Position numbers and translations under genes: made by a program. The notes below the pieces were generated by a model. It made no database searches and was not told the DNA's origin. It was given only the letters and a program-made list of their open reading frames with translations. DNA of 57,395 bases from an uncultured Bacteroidia bacterium (GTDB lineage: Bacteria; Bacteroidota; Bacteroidia; Bacteroidales; UBA932): the NCBI GenBank assembly GCA_902769525.1, contig CACXPG010000007.1:1-57395 (forward strand). The letters run 5' to 3'. Below are positions 1-7,554 of the stretch, in pieces. The stretch's first letter is position 1, and every line of letters starts with the position of its first letter.

Positions 1-2
1 TC

Positions 3-131
3 TTCACCCATATTAATGATGAAACACTCGTCACTAAATATGTAGAGACGATCATCAGAAGAACTTTCGGCACCAAATATGCAATGAAACTCGCAAAACT
101 GGTACCAAAGAATAATATTGTAATAAGGTAA
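3..131 (+). CDS. C-terminal end of an unrecognised protein (partial)
   Basis: An open frame enters from the left edge and stops at TAA 129-131, leaving 42 residues. The tail is basic, with FGTKYAMKLAKLVPKN near the end. I do not recognise the family from so short a piece. It is followed by about 80 bases without features and then by the terminator of the oppositely oriented tRNA genes, so the arrangement is convergent. That it is coding is inferred only from the uninterrupted frame and plausible composition. Confidence 0.45.
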   Translation, partial: FTHINDETLVTKYVETIIRRTFGTKYAMKLAKLVPKNNIVIR

Positions 132-212
132 ATTCCAATTTATCGGTCTCTTTGGTTCTTTGGTCTGAAAGAAAAAAGTGACCAAAAGTGACCAAATTTG
201 GGGGATACAAGA

Positions 213-262
213 AACAAGACTTTGTAAAGTGATTGAAGGTCAATAGCTTACAAAGTCTTGTT
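213..262 (-). terminator. Terminator hairpin after tRNA-Leu(UAA)
   Basis: A perfect 15-bp inverted repeat (213-227 and 248-262, arms AACAAGACTTTGTAA) lies directly downstream of the tRNA-Leu(UAA) gene on the minus strand. The T-tract after it is weak (TTTCTTG). It would also fold in a plus-strand transcript leaving the partial gene at 3-131. Confidence 0.7.
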
Positions 263-263
263 G

Positions 264-349
264 TGCTCGGGACGGGAATCGAACCCGTACGGACATTTCT
301 GTCCACAGGATTTTAAGTCCGGCGTGTATACCAATTTCACCACCCGAGC
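264..349 (-). tRNA. tRNA-Leu (anticodon UAA)
   Basis: The 86-nt cloverleaf has acceptor arms GCTCGGG and CCCGAGC plus discriminator A, a T-loop GGTTCGATTCC, and a long variable arm typical of Leu. The anticodon loop is CTTAAAA, so the anticodon is UAA. CCA is not encoded. Its 5' end is only about 10 nt from the T-tract of the hairpin that follows the other Leu tRNA, leaving no room for a normal promoter. Confidence 0.95.
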
Positions 350-358
350 TCCTTTTTC

Positions 359-392
359 AAAAAAGACCGGCCAATTCTTTTGGTCGGTCTTT
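359..392 (-). terminator. Terminator-like hairpin between the two tRNA-Leu genes
   Basis: About 12 bp pair (363-374 with 380-391, one G-T pair). On the minus strand the hairpin is followed by a T6 run, as in a Rho-independent terminator. It follows tRNA-Leu(GAG) and ends almost on the 5' end of tRNA-Leu(UAA). It may be a partial terminator or attenuator, or a processing signal within a two-tRNA transcript. Confidence 0.65.
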
Positions 393-394
393 CG

Positions 395-477
395 TGCCCA
401 GGACAAGAGTCGAACCTGCACACCATTTCTGGCACTACCCCCTCAAAGTAGCGTGTCTACCATTCCACCACCTGGGC
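395..477 (-). tRNA. tRNA-Leu (anticodon GAG)
   Basis: The 83-nt cloverleaf has acceptor arms GCCCAGG and CCTGGGC with discriminator A and a long variable arm. The anticodon stem is CTACT/GGTAG and the loop is TTGAGGG, giving anticodon GAG for CUC/CUU codons. CCA is not encoded. It is transcribed from the TATATTTG promoter just upstream and shares an 18-nt leader with tRNA-Gly at 1657-1729. Confidence 0.93.
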
Positions 478-478
478 A

Positions 479-496
479 TTTGGGACTGCAAATATA
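479..496 (-). promoter_or_regulatory. -7 box and leader of tRNA-Leu(GAG)
   Basis: On the minus strand the sequence TATATTTGCAGTCCCAAA ends one nucleotide before the tRNA 5' end. It contains a perfect Bacteroidetes -7 box (TATATTTG, 489-496). The same 18 nt precede tRNA-Gly at the same distance. Confidence 0.75.
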
Positions 497-524
497 TAAA
501 TTATTTTCAAATAATGCTCTCGAT

Positions 525-1589
525 TTAAATTTTCGTCAGGCTTTCAGGAAACAGTTTAACCATAGAGGTCTTCCACACAAACTTTCTCCATAAATAGCCT
601 GCCGTGCTCCAGACAGACTGGCGTCCTTGAGGTCTTTTCAGGAAGAACCCGAAGTTGCCGCTTTCAATGATAAGGTCCATAAGCCTCTCCGCCTTGGGAA
701 GCTGTGTTTCGTCATAGAAAGGGAAGTCTTCAACAGGAAGGCCGAGATAATCCACCAGCACACATCCGAACACCTGCCAGGCACGGAGAAGCTTGTGCGA
801 GGTCAAAGACTTTAGAATTATCTCCCTGTTGAGAGTCTTTCCGCCGGAAGACAGAACTGCCGCCAAATCGCAGAGCTGCCTCAGGCCAGTGCCATTTGAA
901 ACCAGAGCCGAGAACATGTGAACGAAGACATATATGGCGTTGAATTCGTCTTCTGGTATTCTCACCATCACTTCAGAGCCGGCCGGAGAGAAAGACTTTG
1001 AAGAATCTTTCACTTGCCTGTCACCCCAGGAGAGGAAGAAGGAGTTCATCACCGATGAAGAAGTCTCCACGCACACTCTATGGATTTCCACTCTGAAGTC
1101 AGACACGTAAAAGTCTGTGTGCTTGCCCCCCTGCCGGGCTATTGTATAGCCGTGTTTTGAAAGGGTTTGCGGTATCTTTTCATAATTGCGGCTGCCCACC
1201 AGAAGATCCACGTCGCCGCACTGGCGCAAAAGCGGATTGCGGTAAGAGCGGGCTATTCCCTGGCCTTTTATCAGAACAGACGGTATGTCTTCTTCCTCAA
1301 GAAGAGTGTATGCCTTGGCGGCAGCATTGTCCAGCAAATGATGAATCCTGGCATTGGATGCCGAAGATTCAAACAGGTCTGCAATGCAGCTCTCCTTTAT
1401 TTGTCCAGCCAGGCCAGACACTTCCATACCTTCGGCCACAATAGGGATAACAGTCTGCTGCCTGGCCCACCTGGTAATCTTCTCCCAGTCTGTGCCTTCG
1501 GGCTGCAGATCTTCCGCCCTGCCCCACATTCCCATCCTTACAAGAGAAAGGAAATGCTTGAGGTTTTGTATGTCTTTGCCTTTAGCCAT
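525..1589 (-). CDS. Nucleotidyltransferase family protein (NTP_transf_5-like)
   Basis: This 354-aa protein resembles the uncharacterised nucleotidyltransferase family Pfam NTP_transf_5. The diagnostic part is LIKG at residues 106-109, then GDVDLLV at 125-131. Asp126 and Asp128 are the likely metal-binding pair of the nucleotidyltransferase fold. The substrate is unknown; members often sit in surface-polysaccharide or peptide-modification loci, but no such genes adjoin here. The frame opens further upstream, but that extension runs through the tRNA-Gly terminator, so I take the ATG at 1589. A -7 box (TATTTTTG, 1597-1604) ends only 7 nt before this ATG, which predicts a leaderless or near-leaderless mRNA. 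Confidence 0.75.
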   Translation of the reverse strand: MAKGKDIQNLKHFLSLVRMGMWGRAEDLQPEGTDWEKITRWARQQTVIPIVAEGMEVSGLAGQIKESCIADLFESSASNARIHHLLDNAAAKAYTLLEEEDIPSVLIKGQGIARSYRNPLLRQCGDVDLLVGSRNYEKIPQTLSKHGYTIARQGGKHTDFYVSDFRVEIHRVCVETSSSVMNSFFLSWGDRQVKDSSKSFSPAGSEVMVRIPEDEFNAIYVFVHMFSALVSNGTGLRQLCDLAAVLSSGGKTLNREIILKSLTSHKLLRAWQVFGCVLVDYLGLPVEDFPFYDETQLPKAERLMDLIIESGNFGFFLKRPQGRQSVWSTAGYLWRKFVWKTSMVKLFPESLTKI

Positions 1590-1596
1590 CGTGATA

Positions 1597-1604
1597 CAAA
1601 AATA
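1597..1604 (-). promoter_or_regulatory. -7 box of the nucleotidyltransferase gene
   Basis: TATTTTTG matches TAnnTTTG exactly. It lies between the tRNA-Gly terminator T-tract and the ATG at 1589, with 7 nt to the start codon. No clear -33 TTTG is seen. Confidence 0.5.
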
Positions 1605-1632
1605 ATAAAAAAGCCTCCCGCAAGCGAGAGGC
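1605..1632 (-). terminator. Rho-independent terminator of tRNA-Gly
   Basis: The stem GCCTCTCGC / GCGGGAGGC (1624-1632 with 1613-1621, one mismatch, 2-nt loop) is followed on the minus strand by T6. It separates tRNA-Gly from the nucleotidyltransferase gene. Confidence 0.85.
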
Positions 1633-1656
1633 ACACTTCAAATTATGAAAACTTCG

Positions 1657-1729
1657 AGCGGAAAACGGGACTCGGACCCGCGACCCCAACCTTGGCAAGG
1701 TTGTGCTCTACCAACTGAGCTATTTCCGC
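1657..1729 (-). tRNA. tRNA-Gly (anticodon GCC)
   Basis: The 73-nt cloverleaf has acceptor arms GCGGAAA and TTTCCGC, D-arm GCTCAGTTGGTAGAGC, anticodon loop TTGCCAA (GCC) and T-loop GGGTCCGAGTCCC. CCA is not encoded. It has its own promoter and terminator, so it is a single-gene transcription unit. Confidence 0.96.
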
Positions 1730-1730
1730 G

Positions 1731-1771
1731 TTTGGGACTGCAAATATAGCAATCTTTGTTTTTCTTGCAAA
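1731..1771 (-). promoter_or_regulatory. Full Bacteroidetes promoter of tRNA-Gly
   Basis: On the minus strand TTTG (1768-1771) is followed after exactly 19 nt by TATATTTG (1741-1748), the textbook Bacteroidetes -33/-7 pair. The leader TTTGCAGTCCCAAA then runs to one base before the tRNA. This is the best-formed promoter in the window together with that of the TPR gene. Confidence 0.85.
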
Positions 1772-1810
1772 AAAAAGTTTCTGGACCAATTTGAATACAC
1801 TCAAGTTTTC

Positions 1811-1818
1811 TAAATTTG
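1811..1818 (+). promoter_or_regulatory. -7 box of the GHL10 hydrolase gene
   Basis: TAAATTTG matches TAnnTTTG. A TTTG lies at 1790-1793, 17 nt upstream, slightly close for a -33 element. Only 4 nt separate the box from the ATG at 1823, so the transcript should start at or beside the start codon. Confidence 0.6.
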
Positions 1819-1822
1819 AAGT

Positions 1823-3436
1823 ATGAAAAACAAAACTCTGAAAACAATCATTTGCGCATTGGCATTCTCAGCGATTGTATGCTCAAGCGCCTTTTCCCAG
1901 AACAACGACAGAAGTAAAGTGTTTAACCCTCTGACAGACAAGGTAGAGGTGAATCACGAATTCAGGGGAGCCTGGCTTACAACCGTAAGAGGCTCGGACT
2001 GGCCTAGGAAGATAAGGGTGAACCTTTCCAGGCTGAAGGGAGAAAGCCGTCACGAGCAGAAAATCAGGATCGAAAGGCAGAGGGACTCCCAGAAAAGAGC
2101 TCTCGTGAACGTGATCACCAAGATCAAGGAAACCGGCTGCAACGTGGTCATAATGCAGCTTTGCTGCAACTCCGAGGCCTACTACAAGTCCAAGATTCTG
2201 CCTTGGGACCACAACCTGACAGGAGTTCAGGGAGAAGATCCGGGATACGACCCGCTGAAGCTTGCCATCGAGACAGCCCACAGCCTGGGAATGCAGATCC
2301 ACGGCTGGTTCAACCCTATGAGAGTGGGAAGCGTAGATGCCGACAGGGTGAAAAAGCATCTTTGCTACAAACATCCGGACAGGGTAATTAAATACGGCAA
2401 GACTATGTACTGGAACCCCGGCAACCCGGAAGTCATCCAGTATCTGTACGACGTGATTTACGAGGTAATGAGCAACTACGACCTGGATGGGGCGCATATA
2501 GACGACTTCTTCTATCCTGAAGGACTGAGGGAAAAGCTGGAAGTCCTGCCTAAGCTCAGGGACAGCCTGAAGACCCTCACCGACAAAAACGAAATCGCCG
2601 AGCTGAAAAAGACCATCAAGAAGATGGACGACGGAAGGGTGTGGGACGACGCCTCCTGGTATCAGAAATACGGGAACGGAATGGAACTCGGAAGATGGAG
2701 GGAGGAAAACGTGAACAAGATTGTTGCGGCCATGCACAAGGCAACCCACGACGCCAAGCCAAACGCGATTTTCGGAGTAAGCCCGGGAGGAAGGCTGGTC
2801 AACACCCAGAAACTCTACGCAGACCCTCAATACTGGATCGAAGAGGGAACCATAGATTACTTGGCTCCACAGATTTACTGGCAGCACGGCCACAGGATCG
2901 CCGATTTCAAGAAAGTGCTCGACAGCTGGGAACCGATAATGAAGGATGTTCCTTGTCTTCCTGGCCTTGCCGCATACCGCTACAAGGAAAAGGGATTTGA
3001 CACAATGGATGAATTCGTGCTGCAGGTAGATGAATGCCGCCAGGCTGATTTTGTCCAGGGCAACATCTGGTTTACAACCCACAGCCTTTTCAGGAAGGAT
3101 TTCCTGGAATGCCTGCAGGGAAAGATTTATCAATACCCAAGCCTGATACCTAAACTGGGAACATCTTCAGACATTACCCCGGCTCCTGTCACAATAACCG
3201 GAAGCGACGGAGTTATCAGATGGGAAAAGAGTCCGGGAGCACAGAGCTATGCCATCTACAAGCTCTACATTTCCGGCTATTCTCCGGACGGCTTCAGCGC
3301 GTTCTGGCAGGGAGGGCTTGTAGGCCAGACTTCAGAAAACAGTTTCTCCGCCCCTGAAAGAGCGGAGAACTATGTGGTTGTCGCGATAAACGGCAAGGAA
3401 AAATCCTCCCCGAGCAACGTCATCTTCATCAGATAA
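1823..3436 (+). CDS. Secreted family-10-like glycosyl hydrolase (GHL10/UPF0748) with C-terminal Fn3-like domain
   Basis: This 537-aa protein has a signal peptide (residues 1-25, cut after SSAFS). The GHL10 (YngK-like) domain starts at EFRGAWLTTV and contains the family signature GAHIDDFFYPEG near residues 227-238, whose acidic pair is the probable catalytic region. From about residue 437 a fibronectin-III-like domain follows (ITGSDGVIRWEKSPGAQSY). The family is thought to cleave glycans, possibly peptidoglycan or related polymers, but its substrate is not settled. The enzyme should act in the periplasm or at the surface. The gene is monocistronic and convergent with pheS, whose stop overlaps it by 8 nt. 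Confidence 0.88.
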   Translation: MKNKTLKTIICALAFSAIVCSSAFSQNNDRSKVFNPLTDKVEVNHEFRGAWLTTVRGSDWPRKIRVNLSRLKGESRHEQKIRIERQRDSQKRALVNVITKIKETGCNVVIMQLCCNSEAYYKSKILPWDHNLTGVQGEDPGYDPLKLAIETAHSLGMQIHGWFNPMRVGSVDADRVKKHLCYKHPDRVIKYGKTMYWNPGNPEVIQYLYDVIYEVMSNYDLDGAHIDDFFYPEGLREKLEVLPKLRDSLKTLTDKNEIAELKKTIKKMDDGRVWDDASWYQKYGNGMELGRWREENVNKIVAAMHKATHDAKPNAIFGVSPGGRLVNTQKLYADPQYWIEEGTIDYLAPQIYWQHGHRIADFKKVLDSWEPIMKDVPCLPGLAAYRYKEKGFDTMDEFVLQVDECRQADFVQGNIWFTTHSLFRKDFLECLQGKIYQYPSLIPKLGTSSDITPAPVTITGSDGVIRWEKSPGAQSYAIYKLYISGYSPDGFSAFWQGGLVGQTSENSFSAPERAENYVVVAINGKEKSSPSNVIFIR

Positions 3437-4457
3437 CGCTTCTGAATTCTTTCAGGAAGCGGACGTCGTTCTCGAAGTAGTGGCGCAGGTCGTTGACCAT
3501 CCACTTGAGCATCGCGATTCTCTCGATACCCATACCAAATGCGAATCCGGTGTACTTCTTGCTGTCGATTCCACTGGCTTCGAGGACGTTAGGATCCACC
3601 ATTCCGGCACCCATAATCTCCAGCCAGCCCGTTCCCTTGCAGATGTTGCAGCCCTTGCCGCCGCAGATGTTGCAGCTGATGTCAACCTCGGTGCTAGGCT
3701 CGGTGAACGGGAAGTATGAAGGCCTCATACGGATCTGGGTCTGAGGACCGAACATCTCCTGAACGAAAAGCAGGATGGCCTGCTTGAGGTCCGCGAAGCT
3801 TACGCCCTCGTCTATGTAAAGACCCTCCACCTGATGGAAGATGCAGTGTGCTCTTGCACTGATGGCCTCGTTGCGGAACACCCTTCCAGGGCAGACAACC
3901 CTGATAGGCGGCTTCTGCCTTTCCATAGTCCTTACCTGGACACTGGAAGTGTGGGTTCTCAGAAGAATCGGATCATCACTTGCAGGATTAATGAAGAACG
4001 TGTCCTGCATATCCCTTGCCGGATGCTCCGGAGGGAAGTTCAAGGCAGAGAAAACGTGCCAGTCATCCTCAATCTCAGGACCTTCGGCTACTGCAAAGCC
4101 GAACTTGGAGAAAATGTCCAGGATTTCCTCCCTGACCAGGGAAATAGGATGCCTGGTGCCAAGCTCGAAAAAGTCTCCCGGCTTGGTAAAGTCTGTCTTG
4201 GTGTCCAAATCGAACACGTCATCAAAAGACTCTCTGAGCGTTTCTATCTTCTCCGCAGCCTTGGTCTTGAGCTCGTTCAGGCATTTGCCGAACTCTCTCT
4301 TGAGCTCCGGGGCCACGGTACGGAACTCGTCGAACAGACGGGTTATCTCGCCTTTCTTTCCAAGGAGCTTTACTCTAAGCTCTTCAACATCCTGAAGCTT
4401 TTCTGCACGGAACTGCTCGATCCTGTCGAGCAAGTTGTCTATGTCTTTACGGTCCAT
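3429..4457 (-). CDS. pheS: Phenylalanine--tRNA ligase alpha subunit
   Basis: PheS forms the catalytic half of the alpha2-beta2 enzyme that charges tRNA-Phe in the cytoplasm. This 342-aa protein has the N-terminal coiled-coil arm. The class II motif 2 region reads FRNEAISARAHCIFHQVEG and motif 3 reads GFAFGMGIERIAMLKW. A small zinc-knuckle-like insert with C-x2-C-x4-C-x2-C lies near residues 261-272, just before GTGWLEIMGAGMVDPNVL. pheT is not adjacent. A -7 box (TATATTTG) lies 22 nt upstream of the ATG. Confidence 0.97.
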   Translation of the reverse strand: MDRKDIDNLLDRIEQFRAEKLQDVEELRVKLLGKKGEITRLFDEFRTVAPELKREFGKCLNELKTKAAEKIETLRESFDDVFDLDTKTDFTKPGDFFELGTRHPISLVREEILDIFSKFGFAVAEGPEIEDDWHVFSALNFPPEHPARDMQDTFFINPASDDPILLRTHTSSVQVRTMERQKPPIRVVCPGRVFRNEAISARAHCIFHQVEGLYIDEGVSFADLKQAILLFVQEMFGPQTQIRMRPSYFPFTEPSTEVDISCNICGGKGCNICKGTGWLEIMGAGMVDPNVLEASGIDSKKYTGFAFGMGIERIAMLKWMVNDLRHYFENDVRFLKEFRSVI

Positions 4458-4479
4458 CTTCTTTGTTTTTATCGGGGAG

Positions 4480-4487
4480 CAAATATA
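4480..4487 (-). promoter_or_regulatory. -7 box of pheS
   Basis: TATATTTG on the minus strand, 22 nt before the pheS ATG, matches the Bacteroidetes -7 consensus. A good -33 element is not visible. Confidence 0.6.
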
Positions 4488-4507
4488 CTCAATCTTGAGA
4501 AAAACGG

Positions 4508-5803
4508 CTAAACGTCATCTCTTACTACCGGCATTGTCATGCACCTGGCTCCGCCGCCGCCTCTCGGAAGCTCGCTGCCTTCGATGGTGATCACACATCT
4601 TTTCTCTTTCTCCAGATCAACCTTGTCGCTGATTACATCATCGGCTGTAACGATATTAAAGCCAGCCTGGTTCATGGCGTTGAGAGTGTGCACGTTACGG
4701 GCGTATGAAAGAATTTTTCCAGGGGCTATTGCAAAGCTGTTGGCTCCGCTGTGCCACTGCTCGCGGTCTGCGTTCCACTCGTCCTCGTCTCCGCCGCAAA
4801 GCACCGGTTCCAGGTCCTTGCCCAGTTTCCTGAGGGTGGAAAGGACGTTCTGCTCGTCGCGGATTTTCTTCACTCTTCCGCCGTCTATCGTAATATGAAC
4901 GGTACGATACTGGTTCTCCCAAAGAATCAGCGGCTCGTAGATCAGGCAGGCGTCATTGTCAAGCATCGTGAACACCATATCCATGTGGATGAAAGACTCC
5001 ACGTCGTCCGGCAGCTGCTGCACTATTATATGCTTCTGCCCTCCGTCCTGGTCCTGGCAGAATCGCTGAATAAGCTTGTCTATTCCCTGGGAAGTGGTTC
5101 TAAGGCCGTTGCCCACAAGCAGTATGTTCTTGTCTATTACCAGAATGTCTCCGCCTTCCACGCTCACGTTGTTCTTTACCGCGCTTCCGGCTATTCCGCC
5201 CTCTCCGGCTCTCTCTTTGGAGAACTCGTTGGCGTCTATAATGGAGCAGTCGAAGAGTTTAGGGTTGGAGAATATCGCCTCCATAATCAGCGACTCTCTC
5301 ACCCTGACCTTGTTTGCCATCTTGCATATCAGCACGTCCTCGCCGATTGAGGCGGAAGCGTCTCTTGTGAAGTAGAAGTTGTAGAGCGGCTGCAGGGCAT
5401 AGTAGTCATCCGCCAAAAATGCCGTGAGAGTGTCTATCTTGGCCGGAAGCCCTTCCAGAAGGAGCTTTGTGAGTTTCCTGGTGGAAGTGCCCATAAGCAT
5501 ATCGTAATACTCCGGCACGTTTTCTATGGTGCAGATTCTCTTGAGCAGCATGCTGCGGTCTCCCGGATCGTCGAGAACAACTCCAAGAAGCTTGTCCACC
5601 TGGTAGGTGTCTGTCCACTTCTCGAGCACGCCCCTGAGCTGGGCATATTCTTTCTGGGCTATTGAAAGGTTCAGGATATCGCTGTATAAAGCTCGCTGAG
5701 CTATTCGTGGAGTCATATTCTCCACTTCCTCGCCCGGTGTATGGAGGATCACTCCCCTCAATCTGCCTATTTCACTGTGTACTTTTACTTTTACTGGATC
5801 CAT
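4508..5803 (-). CDS. arcA: Arginine deiminase
   Basis: ArcA hydrolyses arginine to citrulline and ammonia. The 431-aa protein shows the guanidino-modifying enzyme signatures: FTRD, VEGGD, the HMDMVFT segment with the catalytic His, and a C-terminal GGGGARCMTMP with the nucleophile near Cys421. Length fits the family. The frame opens at 5830, but that ATG lies inside the end of manC; the ATG at 5803 (MDPVKVKVHSEIG) lies 10 nt after the manC stop and matches the usual N-terminus. No arcB, arcC or arcD is adjacent, so the full ATP-yielding pathway is not encoded here. Probably co-transcribed with manC. Confidence 0.95.
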   Translation of the reverse strand: MDPVKVKVHSEIGRLRGVILHTPGEEVENMTPRIAQRALYSDILNLSIAQKEYAQLRGVLEKWTDTYQVDKLLGVVLDDPGDRSMLLKRICTIENVPEYYDMLMGTSTRKLTKLLLEGLPAKIDTLTAFLADDYYALQPLYNFYFTRDASASIGEDVLICKMANKVRVRESLIMEAIFSNPKLFDCSIIDANEFSKERAGEGGIAGSAVKNNVSVEGGDILVIDKNILLVGNGLRTTSQGIDKLIQRFCQDQDGGQKHIIVQQLPDDVESFIHMDMVFTMLDNDACLIYEPLILWENQYRTVHITIDGGRVKKIRDEQNVLSTLRKLGKDLEPVLCGGDEDEWNADREQWHSGANSFAIAPGKILSYARNVHTLNAMNQAGFNIVTADDVISDKVDLEKEKRCVITIEGSELPRGGGGARCMTMPVVRDDV

Positions 5804-5813
5804 ATCTTCGTTT

Positions 5814-6908
5814 TTACATGTATTCTCCAAATTTGTTGAGTTTCAGGTCTGCCGTAAGGGCCTTGATCTGCTTCTCGTCTCTCGGACAGATCAGCAGCAC
5901 ATCGTCTGTTGTTATCACGATGAAGTTCTTCAGACCCTTGACCACCATAAGTTTGTCTCTTTCGGCAGACACGATTATGCTGTCTGAGACATCTTCTATA
6001 AGGACCTTGGAAGTGTTTATCAGGTTTCCTGCCTTGTCCTTGTCGCCCTGGGCGTAGATGCTCTCCCAGGTTCCAAGGTCGCTCCATCCGAAGGAAGCCT
6101 CGAACACGCGGCACCTGTCTGTTTTTTCCATAACTCCATAGTCTATGGAAATGGCCATGCAGGCCTCGTAGATTTCATCTACTTTCTTCTGCTCAAGATC
6201 TGTGTAATAATACTCCGCGATGTCCGAGAAGGAAGCGGCTATGTCCGGAAGGTGAGTCTCCAGCTCTTTCTTTACAGTCTTGAGGTTCCACACGAAAATG
6301 CCCGAGTTCCACAAAAACTCCCCGCTGCTGAAAAGCACCTTGGCCATCTCGGCATCCGGTTTCTCGGTAAATGTCTTCACCTGGTAGCAGGCGTGGCCTT
6401 TTATGACTTCCGCCTTGGCCTTGTTGGCCTGTATGTACCCGTACTGGGTCTCGGGGCGGGTTGGCTTGATTCCCAGAGTAATCAGAGAGTCTGAATTGGC
6501 GGCATATTCCATCGCCGTTTCAATGGTTTCCAGGAATATGTCTTCGTTGAGTATCAGATGGTCTGCGGGAGACACCACCACCGTGGCGTCGGGAACTTTC
6601 TTGAACAGCTTGTATGTGGCGTATGCAATACAAGGAGCCGTATTTCTCTTGTGACTTTCCAGAAGCACATTCTCTCTCGGGATCTGTGGCACCTGTTCGG
6701 CAATCAGGCCCTCATACTGCTTTGCAGACACTATGAGAATGTTTTCTGCCGGAATTATCTTGCTGAAACGGTCTACTGTTGCCTGCAGGAAAGAACGACC
6801 CGTTCCCAATATGTCCAGAAACTGCTTTGGATGCGCATTGCGGGATACCGGCCAGAAGCGGCTGCCGACTCCTCCCGCCATTATTATGCAATATTTGTTT
6901 GAAACCAT
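5814..6908 (-). CDS. manC: Mannose-1-phosphate guanylyltransferase
   Basis: The enzyme makes GDP-mannose from mannose-1-phosphate and GTP for surface glycan synthesis. The N-terminal nucleotide-binding signature is IMAGGVGSRFWPVSR followed by PKQFLD. FTEKPD and GEFLWNSGIFVWN follow, and the sugar-binding FGWSDLGTWES lies near the C-terminus. At 364 aa it is the short form without the C-terminal phosphomannose isomerase domain. It is the first gene of a likely two-gene unit with arcA, an odd pairing with no obvious metabolic link. Confidence 0.95.
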   Translation of the reverse strand: MVSNKYCIIMAGGVGSRFWPVSRNAHPKQFLDILGTGRSFLQATVDRFSKIIPAENILIVSAKQYEGLIAEQVPQIPRENVLLESHKRNTAPCIAYATYKLFKKVPDATVVVSPADHLILNEDIFLETIETAMEYAANSDSLITLGIKPTRPETQYGYIQANKAKAEVIKGHACYQVKTFTEKPDAEMAKVLFSSGEFLWNSGIFVWNLKTVKKELETHLPDIAASFSDIAEYYYTDLEQKKVDEIYEACMAISIDYGVMEKTDRCRVFEASFGWSDLGTWESIYAQGDKDKAGNLINTSKVLIEDVSDSIIVSAERDKLMVVKGLKNFIVITTDDVLLICPRDEKQIKALTADLKLNKFGEYM

Positions 6909-6983
6909 ATCGTACCAAAAAGTTTCACAAGTTAATCATTTTCCCGGAAAAATAAGATAATAATATCGGTTTTGAGCGTAAAA

Positions 6984-7400
6984 CTACCACTTGGGGCGAA
7001 AGGCTTCGGGTGTAAATGTCAGAGCGTAGCCATGTTCCCCGGTTTCTATTCCTATTACATCAAATACAACCTCCAGGTGGCATCTGGCGGATCTTGCGAA
7101 GGCGTCGGCGGCGCTTATCAGCAGTTTCTGCTTGCGCGGAAGGATGGTCTTTTCGGGAGAGACGATAGAGCCCTCCGCCCTGGACCTGACCTCCACAATG
7201 TGAAGGAAAGACTTGTCTGAAGTCCCCTCTGCCGGTGTTCCTTCAGAAGTCAGCAGCGGACCCTCCGCAATGATGTCTATCTCCAGATGATTGTGCCTGT
7301 AGTTTCTCTCCAGAATCCTCAGGCCGTGGACTTTCAGCCATCTGGCTGCAATGTCCTCAGCGACCCTTCCTTTTTCTACAGTGGTGGCCGTGCCCTCCAT
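6984..7400 (-). CDS. YraN family protein (UPF0102, putative nuclease fold)
   Basis: This 138-aa protein matches UPF0102, a small endonuclease-like family. Features are KGRVAEDIAARWL, then ERNYRHNHLEIDIIAE and HIVEVRSR, the E-I-D...E-V-[KR] pattern of the restriction-endonuclease fold. A roughly 16-residue insert (LLTSEGTPAEGTSDKS) separates the two active-site strands. The ATG at 7400 (MEGTATTVEKG) gives the normal family length; an in-frame ATG at 7484 would add an unlikely 28-residue extension. Its role in the cell is not established. Confidence 0.85.
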   Translation of the reverse strand: MEGTATTVEKGRVAEDIAARWLKVHGLRILERNYRHNHLEIDIIAEGPLLTSEGTPAEGTSDKSFLHIVEVRSRAEGSIVSPEKTILPRKQKLLISAADAFARSARCHLEVVFDVIGIETGEHGYALTFTPEAFRPKW

Positions 7401-7494
7401 ATCGTTGATTATTAACTTATTATTAATTTGTCTATGTGTAAATTTGCATACAGACAAATCGTTATCTGATTGATTCCTAAACATTTATCGGGCA

Positions 7495-7540
7495 CGCAAA
7501 AAAGAAAGGGATGGCTTGCCGGAAGCCATCCCCCTCTTTT
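7495..7540 (-). terminator. Terminator after the biotin carrier gene
   Basis: The stem GGGATGGCTT / AAGCCATCCC (7508-7517 with 7523-7532, 5-nt loop) is followed on the minus strand by CTTTCTTTTTT. A T-rich run on the plus side as well makes it potentially bidirectional. Confidence 0.85.
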
Positions 7541-7554
7541 TAACATTTCTGCGC

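Noticed and set aside
1883..3133. A 416-codon open frame antisense to the GHL10 hydrolase gene
   Set aside because: The plus-strand protein has a signal peptide and family motifs, whereas the antisense translation matches nothing recognisable and has no promoter or start context.
5804..5830. Upstream ATG extension of arginine deiminase
   Set aside because: It would overlap the end of manC and adds nine residues (MENTCKNED) foreign to the family; the ATG at 5803 fits the usual N-terminus.
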